NCBI RefSeq assembly: GCF_002482975.1
Contig: NZ_DLHA01000026.1
Coordinates: 1-64,000, forward strand
Length of the DNA: 64,000 bases
Source: Flavobacterium sp. UBA7680
GTDB lineage: Bacteria; Bacteroidota; Bacteroidia; Flavobacteriales; Flavobacteriaceae
Reading direction: 5' to 3'
Below, one piece after another: positions 59,208-64,000 of the stretch. The notes below the pieces were generated by a model that was given only the letters and a program-made list of their open reading frames with translations, was not told the origin of the DNA and did not search any database. How positions within the stretch are numbered: the first letter of the stretch is position 1; every line of letters begins with the position of its first letter. The position numbers were made by a program, and so were the translations under genes.

Positions 59208-59215
59208 TAAATTTG
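59208..59215 (+). promoter_or_regulatory. Possible -7 element for the glycosyltransferase gene
   Basis: TAAATTTG, about 97 bases before ATG 59313, giving a long leader. The 283-base gap otherwise shows only AT-rich sequence and TCTATTCTCTG-type words near 59036. Confidence 0.5.
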
Positions 59216-59312
59216 TGCACATTTAAAAAGTGTGTTTTAAACAATTTAAGCTTTATTTTTTAACTAAAATGTTTTTGTTGTTTCCAAAAATAATCTCGAA
59301 ATAAATACCACA

Positions 59313-60365
59313 ATGAGTAGCTTAAAAAAAGTTAGCATTAACAAAGTCAGGCGTAACCTAATGCGCATTTTAACCAAGAATATTGGTAATGTGAACATTA
59401 GTAAAGGCGGAACTATTGATAAAAGCAAAATCAAAAAAGTACTAATCTGCAGGCCCAACGGCAGACTCGGAAATATGCTTTTAGTTACGCCGCTTATTCA
59501 GGAAGTCTCTGCGGTATTTCCGGGGTGTAAAATCGATTTGTTTGTAAAAGGAACTCTGGCTCCAATTGTTTTTGAAAAGTATGATAATGTCGATAAAATA
59601 ATCGATCTCCCAAAAAAACCTTTCAAAGATTTAGTGAAATACTTTAAAGTCTGGACTTTAATAAAAAAACAGAATTACGATCTTGTAATTAATGTTGATC
59701 AAAATTCTTCTTCTGGCCGATTAGCCGTTCAATTTTCAAATGCTAAATATAAATTTTTTGGAGACCTTCCTGAAAGTGTGCAGTCCAATTATGACGATCA
59801 TGAGCATATTGCAAAATATCCTGTTTATAATTTAAGATATTTTCTAAGCCAATTTGGTATAGAAGATAAAAAAGAACCCGTTCCGCTTCTTGATTTAAAA
59901 TTAACTCAGGAAGAAATTTCAAAAGGGAAAGAAATCCTCAACAACATTGTTGATGAACAGAAAAGGACAATCGCAATTTTTACGTTTGCAACCGGAGAAA
60001 AATGTTATTGTGTTGAATGGTGGGAAGAGTTTTATACTGCTTTAAAAAAGGAATATCAGGATTATAATATTTTTGAAGTTTTGCCTGTTGAAAATGTTTC
60101 TCAAATTGATTTTCAGGCACCTTCATTCTACAGCAAGGATATTCGCGAAATAGGTTCTGTATTAGCAAATGTTGATGTTTTTATTGGTGCAGACAGCGGA
60201 ATTATGCATTTGTCAAGTGCATCAAAAGCGCCAACTGCTGGATTGTTTTCAATTTCAAGTCTAAAAAAATACCAGCCATACGGAAATAACAGCGTAGGAA
60301 TTGATACCAACCAATTAACAGTTCCGGATTATATTAATGCCATAAATAAGATATTGAATAAATAA
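59313..60365 (+). CDS. Glycosyltransferase family 9 (heptosyltransferase-like) protein
   Basis: Protein of 350 residues with the family opening KVLICRPNGRLGNMLLVTPLIQEV and the donor-binding motif FIGADSGIMHLSSASKAPT of GT9 transferases. Residues 1-45 form a basic leader before the first Rossmann strand. It probably adds a sugar to lipopolysaccharide core or another surface glycan. It stands alone and converges on the AsmA-like gene, with a terminator between. Confidence 0.92.
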   Translation: MSSLKKVSINKVRRNLMRILTKNIGNVNISKGGTIDKSKIKKVLICRPNGRLGNMLLVTPLIQEVSAVFPGCKIDLFVKGTLAPIVFEKYDNVDKIIDLPKKPFKDLVKYFKVWTLIKKQNYDLVINVDQNSSSGRLAVQFSNAKYKFFGDLPESVQSNYDDHEHIAKYPVYNLRYFLSQFGIEDKKEPVPLLDLKLTQEEISKGKEILNNIVDEQKRTIAIFTFATGEKCYCVEWWEEFYTALKKEYQDYNIFEVLPVENVSQIDFQAPSFYSKDIREIGSVLANVDVFIGADSGIMHLSSASKAPTAGLFSISSLKKYQPYGNNSVGIDTNQLTVPDYINAINKILNK

Positions 60366-60390
60366 ATTCAAGTCAGATTATTATAAAAAG

Positions 60391-60427
60391 AAACTGCTCC
60401 CGAAATTACTTTCGAGAGCAGTTTTTT
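60391..60427. terminator. Bidirectional terminator
   Basis: Stem AAACTGCTC-c-CGAAA / TTTCG-a-GAGCAGTTT around TTAC with a T run, shared by the glycosyltransferase and AsmA-like genes. Confidence 0.88.
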
Positions 60428-60441
60428 ATTTTGACTAAAAC

Positions 60442-63042
60442 TTATTTCTTCTTTTTGAAAAGCCCGTTGATTAAGTCCGTTGCTTTTTTAGTAGTTTCCT
60501 GAGTTTTTTGTTCTTTCTCCGTTTTAGCTGCCTGAGTTGTGTCTTTCGCTTTGGTATTTTTATTAAGTAAATCTGTCAAAGCAGAAGCGCCTTTTTGAGT
60601 CAGTTTTTCTTTTTGTTGATTTGCCACTTGCGATGCTAAACTAGTAACAGCACTTTTCATATCTGTAGTAACTTTTGGATTTGAAAAGTTTCCTCCAATA
60701 ACAGCATTGATTGGAATATTTTCCAGTTTCGCCGCATCTGCCGGAGACAATTTAGATAGAAAAGCATTTGCTTCGCTTCCTAAATATTTAGCAGGAACAT
60801 CAAATTTTAAATTGTAATTCATCGTTTGGTCAAAACCGTGAGTTCCGCCAACTGTTACTTTAATATCTTGATATTTAATATCGAAAGGTTTTACGTTTAC
60901 TTTTCCGTTTTCAAAAGTCAAGGCAGCTTTAATATCATTCAAATTCAGTTTATTCATATCAATGAATTTAATGTTTGAAGTCAATGAATTTAATACCGTT
61001 GAATTTTTAGCATTTATCGTTGTAGAAAGTAATTGACCAATTAAATCCCCAGAAATAGATTTTAAATCAGGAGTCAATTCCTTATCATCTAAATTTCCGT
61101 TTAATTTAATAGTCGAATTCAATTTACCATTGATAATTCCGGCAATTGGAGCAATTTTTTTCATCATGTCTAACTGAGTAAAAGTCTGCGCAATATCAAC
61201 CTGATTGAAACCTAAATTCATATCAAACGTTGGCACTTTTGCTTTTGTCGAAACTGATCCTGTTAAACCAATTGTTCCGCCGAAAATTGACGTTTTAAAG
61301 TTCTCTAAAAGCGCTTTTTCATCTTTAATAATCAATTTTCCGGAAACATCTTTCAGTTTTAAATTGTCATATAAAACAGTTGTCGCTTTTGCATTTAAAG
61401 TACAGTTCAGGAAAGCTGGAATTTTCATCGCTTCCGCTGGTTTAGCTGGCGTTTTTTCTTCTGTTTTAGCAGGTTCTCCAGAAGTCATGAAATCATCAAC
61501 AGCCAGTTGATTAGAACTCATGTTGAAGTTTCCTTTAAGTTCTTGTTTCTTAAACATAAAACCGTAGAAATTTTCTAAAACTCCGTTTATAGCAATATCA
61601 CTTTTTCCGGTTGTAGCATTAAATTGTTTCAGGTTAATGGTACTTGGATTGAACTCAACCAAAGCCGTGCTGATATTCATAGATTTATTGTTTTCATCAG
61701 TATATTTAAATCCTGATAAACTCATAGTTCCGGCATTTTTGATGTTTTGATATTGACTTTTTTCAACAGATGCCATATCAAAATTGGTAGTAACATCAGC
61801 TTTTAAAATACCTGCCAAAGGTTTATCCATTTTAATTGGATATGCTTTTGAAAGATTAGCTAAGTTGATAGTTCCTTTTAAAGCTGCGTTTACAAGCGGA
61901 TTAACAGTAATGTTTCTAACATTTGCTTTAGCGCTAAAAACATCCTGATCGATTCTGAAAGACAGTTTATCTAAATTTACATAAGTGTCGTTTAGAATTC
62001 CGGTTTCGTTGATAATTTTAGTATCAATTACAATATTCTGAACTGATTTTGGTAAGTTAGGATATTGAAACGAGGCATTGTTTGAAGCAATCGCAATGTT
62101 AAATGCAGGAACTGTAGTATCTGTTAATTTTCCTTTTGCAAAACCAACAACAGTAAAGTCTCCGGTTGTTTTTACACCGTCAAGACTTGATGCATAAGCA
62201 GAAGGAATTAATCCTAAGAAATTTGTAAACGACGAAGTTGGCGTTTTAAATTTTAAGTCATAAATCTGACCTTCTTTAACCATTTGAATAAATCCGTCAA
62301 ACTCTAACGGCAATTGGTTAATTAAAGCTTTATTTTCTTTAAAGGTATATTTACTTTGTTCTAAATCAATTCCTAAAACAGCGTCTAAAGTCAGTTTTAT
62401 ATTTTTCATATAATTAACTTTATCCATATCTAAAGATACGTTTGCTGTAGTTTTTGTATTTAAATCCAGTTTTGAATTGGTAAAATCTCCAGTTCCTTCG
62501 TGATTTAAACTATCGATAACCATTTTAATTTTTGAACCCTGATCGATATATCTAAAGGTAAAGTTCTCGATTTTATAGTTTTGAATTTTTAAAGAAAGTG
62601 GACTGCTTTTTTCATCCGTTTTTTCTTCTTTTTTATCTTTTAAAGCAATATCAAAATTTCCAACACCATCTTTATTGAAGATAATGTTGATTAAACCGTT
62701 TTCAGAAGTAATTCCCTGAATGTTTAAAGGTTCGTCTTTTCCTTTAAAAAGCTCTTTAATGCTCATATTAAGGTTTAATTGTCCTAATGAAACCAATGTA
62801 TCTCCTTCAAAAGGCGCTTTGTTGATAATCACCAGTTTTTCGATTCCAACAGCAGCATTCGGGAAATTCTTAAACAAGCTTAAATCAGCATCGGCAAAGC
62901 TGACTTTTGCATCAACACTTTCGTTGATTGCTTCGGCAATTTTAGCCTTGATTTGGTCTTTAAAGAAATACGGAATGGCAAATAATGCGGCGACAAGGAC
63001 CACAAGCACAATGGCGGTTATTTTTAAAATTTTCTTTAACAT
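60442..63042 (-). CDS. AsmA-like inner-membrane-anchored protein
   Basis: Protein of 866 residues with an N-terminal membrane helix (about 6-26) and the AsmA opening (DAKVSFADADLSLFKNFPNAAVGIEKLVI), long beta-rich repeats, and an AsmA-like C-terminal region (about 590-790). The end is Lys/Gln/Thr-rich. AsmA-like proteins bridge inner and outer membranes and are linked to phospholipid transport. The start is ATG 63042, since a -7 element lies at 63084-63091 and excludes the longer frame. Confidence 0.88.
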   Translation of the reverse strand: MLKKILKITAIVLVVLVAALFAIPYFFKDQIKAKIAEAINESVDAKVSFADADLSLFKNFPNAAVGIEKLVIINKAPFEGDTLVSLGQLNLNMSIKELFKGKDEPLNIQGITSENGLINIIFNKDGVGNFDIALKDKKEEKTDEKSSPLSLKIQNYKIENFTFRYIDQGSKIKMVIDSLNHEGTGDFTNSKLDLNTKTTANVSLDMDKVNYMKNIKLTLDAVLGIDLEQSKYTFKENKALINQLPLEFDGFIQMVKEGQIYDLKFKTPTSSFTNFLGLIPSAYASSLDGVKTTGDFTVVGFAKGKLTDTTVPAFNIAIASNNASFQYPNLPKSVQNIVIDTKIINETGILNDTYVNLDKLSFRIDQDVFSAKANVRNITVNPLVNAALKGTINLANLSKAYPIKMDKPLAGILKADVTTNFDMASVEKSQYQNIKNAGTMSLSGFKYTDENNKSMNISTALVEFNPSTINLKQFNATTGKSDIAINGVLENFYGFMFKKQELKGNFNMSSNQLAVDDFMTSGEPAKTEEKTPAKPAEAMKIPAFLNCTLNAKATTVLYDNLKLKDVSGKLIIKDEKALLENFKTSIFGGTIGLTGSVSTKAKVPTFDMNLGFNQVDIAQTFTQLDMMKKIAPIAGIINGKLNSTIKLNGNLDDKELTPDLKSISGDLIGQLLSTTINAKNSTVLNSLTSNIKFIDMNKLNLNDIKAALTFENGKVNVKPFDIKYQDIKVTVGGTHGFDQTMNYNLKFDVPAKYLGSEANAFLSKLSPADAAKLENIPINAVIGGNFSNPKVTTDMKSAVTSLASQVANQQKEKLTQKGASALTDLLNKNTKAKDTTQAAKTEKEQKTQETTKKATDLINGLFKKKK

Positions 63043-63083
63043 ATTTATAGATTTGAGGTTTATTTTTTGAAAATTGACTCTTG

Positions 63084-63091
63084 CAAAAATA
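63084..63091 (-). promoter_or_regulatory. -7 element of the AsmA-like gene promoter
   Basis: The minus strand reads TATTTTTG, 41 bases before ATG 63042. Confidence 0.6.
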
Positions 63092-63157
63092 GTTTTTTTA
63101 TTCAAGTACAGAGATAAAATTTTCTTAATAATGTAAGAAAATTATGTTAGTATTGAA

Positions 63158-63194
63158 TAAAAAAAATCCGCTTGATACTTTTCAAACGGATTTT
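63158..63194 (-). terminator. Intrinsic terminator after the alpha/beta hydrolase gene
   Basis: Stem AAATCCG-c-TTGA / TCAA-a-CGGATTT; on the minus strand a T run follows. Confidence 0.85.
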
Positions 63195-63212
63195 ACTTTT
63201 TTATTATTGTAA

Positions 63213-64000
63213 CTATTTTTTAATAAAGGAAACAATCTTATGGATCAGGGTTTCAGAAATGGGAAGAGTTTCATTATTATAACTTTCCATATTCGCCTTT
63301 TGATCGCCGTCGACTATTTTCATGATATGATTCATTTTATCTACAATAAGCAATTCTGAATTAGCTTTAGCCTTCGATAAGTTTTCGGCATCTTTAACCG
63401 AAACTTGTAGATCATTATTTCCCTGAATGATTAAAACAGGAATTGTCAATTTTTTAATTTCTGTCTGCGGATCGTATTTAAACCACGAAATCAAATACGG
63501 CTGAATACTTGCTCTGAATAATGAATTTAAAAGCGGATCGACTTTGTTTACTTTATTGCCGGCTTTTAGGCTATCAATAATAGGAAACGTCATATCTTCA
63601 ATTTGTTTGTTTGATTTAGAAGCAATTTGCGTCTTTATCAATTTATCTGCAGATTCTCCGGCTCCGGCAATTGAAACAAATTTATTGGCTTTTGCACTGG
63701 CAATCATTCCTATTAAAGAACCTTCGCTATGACCAATAACGGTTAATTGTGTAAAACGTTTGTCTTGTTTCAAATAGTTAATCCAGCTTTTTACATCTTC
63801 GGTATAATTTTCAAAAACCAGACCAGACTCAGCTACTGCTGATTTTTTGCTTTCGCCAATGCCACGTTTGTCAAATCGTAAAGATGCAATTCCGTTTTTT
63901 GCTAATTCTTCTGCCAGCATTTTCAGGGAATTGTTTTTCATCATCGAATTATTTCCGTCTCGGTCTGTTGGGCCAGAACCGGCAATAATCAATGCAACCG
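63213..64000 (-). CDS. Alpha/beta hydrolase, C-terminal part
   Basis: Partial gene, 262 codons readable and open at the right window edge (the upstream codons read VAL before IIAGSGPTDRDGN). It shows the nucleophile elbow GHSEGSLIG, the LRFDKRGIGES strand typical of this hydrolase group, an aspartate in QGNNDLQV and the catalytic histidine in DKMNHIMK, so the triad is complete. Resembles serine aminopeptidase/lysophospholipase-type hydrolases. The N-terminus, and any signal peptide, lies outside the window. Confidence 0.88.
   Translation of the reverse strand, partial: VALIIAGSGPTDRDGNNSMMKNNSLKMLAEELAKNGIASLRFDKRGIGESKKSAVAESGLVFENYTEDVKSWINYLKQDKRFTQLTVIGHSEGSLIGMIASAKANKFVSIAGAGESADKLIKTQIASKSNKQIEDMTFPIIDSLKAGNKVNKVDPLLNSLFRASIQPYLISWFKYDPQTEIKKLTIPVLIIQGNNDLQVSVKDAENLSKAKANSELLIVDKMNHIMKIVDGDQKANMESYNNETLPISETLIHKIVSFIKK

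Noticed and set aside
1..64000. Search for tRNA, rRNA, CRISPR arrays, insertion sequences and known anti-phage systems
   Set aside because: I found no cloverleaf, rRNA signature, regularly spaced repeats with spacers, transposase motifs or defence-type nuclease/ATPase combinations. The short repeats seen are not regularly spaced.

Overview
The window is one contiguous piece of a low-GC Bacteroidota chromosome, almost certainly Flavobacterium or a very close relative in the F. johnsoniae group. Four things support this. Many genes are preceded by the Bacteroidota -7 promoter motif TAnnTTTG and lack Shine-Dalgarno sequences. Several families are typical of Flavobacteriia: a RemB-like gliding protein, PorP/SprF, a PorG-like protein, DUF4270, DUF4249, DUF4403 and DUF4907. 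Many lipoproteins end their signal peptide in SC, and short AT-rich intergenic repeats are common. I see no rRNA, tRNA, CRISPR array, transposase, integrase or phage module; this is mainly core chromosome with small accessory patches.

Layout. 1-3.6 kb: the end of gcvH, a VanZ-like gene, deoC and a RemB-like gliding gene. 3.7-8.9 kb: heme-copper oxidase genes (ctaB, two subunit III genes, subunit IV), then a maturation block (a cysteine-less SCO-like protein, a true SCO protein, a DUF420 protein carrying an EF-hand-like loop, and a small CxxC membrane protein). 9-10.4 kb: a DUF4403 lipoprotein on the minus strand. 10.6-18 kb: a MacB-type export system (ATPase, two permeases, adaptor, TolC-like channel, second adaptor, small membrane protein), followed by tsaB. 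18.7-22.6 kb: an MscS-type channel, a small acidic protein, an Nfu-type scaffold, a PorP/SprF protein and a gamma-carbonic anhydrase. 22.7-26.8 kb: a minus-strand cluster joining a LytS/LytTR two-component pair to a DUF4907 lipoprotein, a Kelch lipoprotein and a predicted outer-membrane barrel. 27-29.6 kb: a DUF4270 lipoprotein and a barrel.

29.6-38 kb is the conserved envelope block murI, ompH, ompH, bamA, uppS, porG, nadK and a CBS protein, read leftward. 38-46 kb: pdxJ, a TonB receptor/DUF4249 pair, an unrecognised lipoprotein, an alpha/beta hydrolase, a sterol-desaturase-family protein and a small membrane protein. 46-50.5 kb: tig, clpP and clpX (protein quality control) and an L,D-transpeptidase-like lipoprotein. 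50.7-54.6 kb is the most accessory-looking stretch: a GlxA-type AraC regulator divergent from six small VOC and SRPBCC genes. 54.7-64 kb: serB, a 548-bp repeat-rich gap, a GH3-family enzyme, a DUF2797 protein, a GT9 glycosyltransferase, an AsmA-like protein and an alpha/beta hydrolase cut by the window end.

Many start codons were moved downstream from the longest possible start because the longest version would begin inside a promoter, a terminator or the neighbouring gene. Points most worth a second look: a terminator-like hairpin in the mscS leader; the unusual oxidase-assembly block; the sensor/Kelch/DUF4907/barrel cluster; the VOC/SRPBCC array; the possible GIY-YIG-like core of the DUF2797 protein; and the repeat hotspot at 55964-56492.
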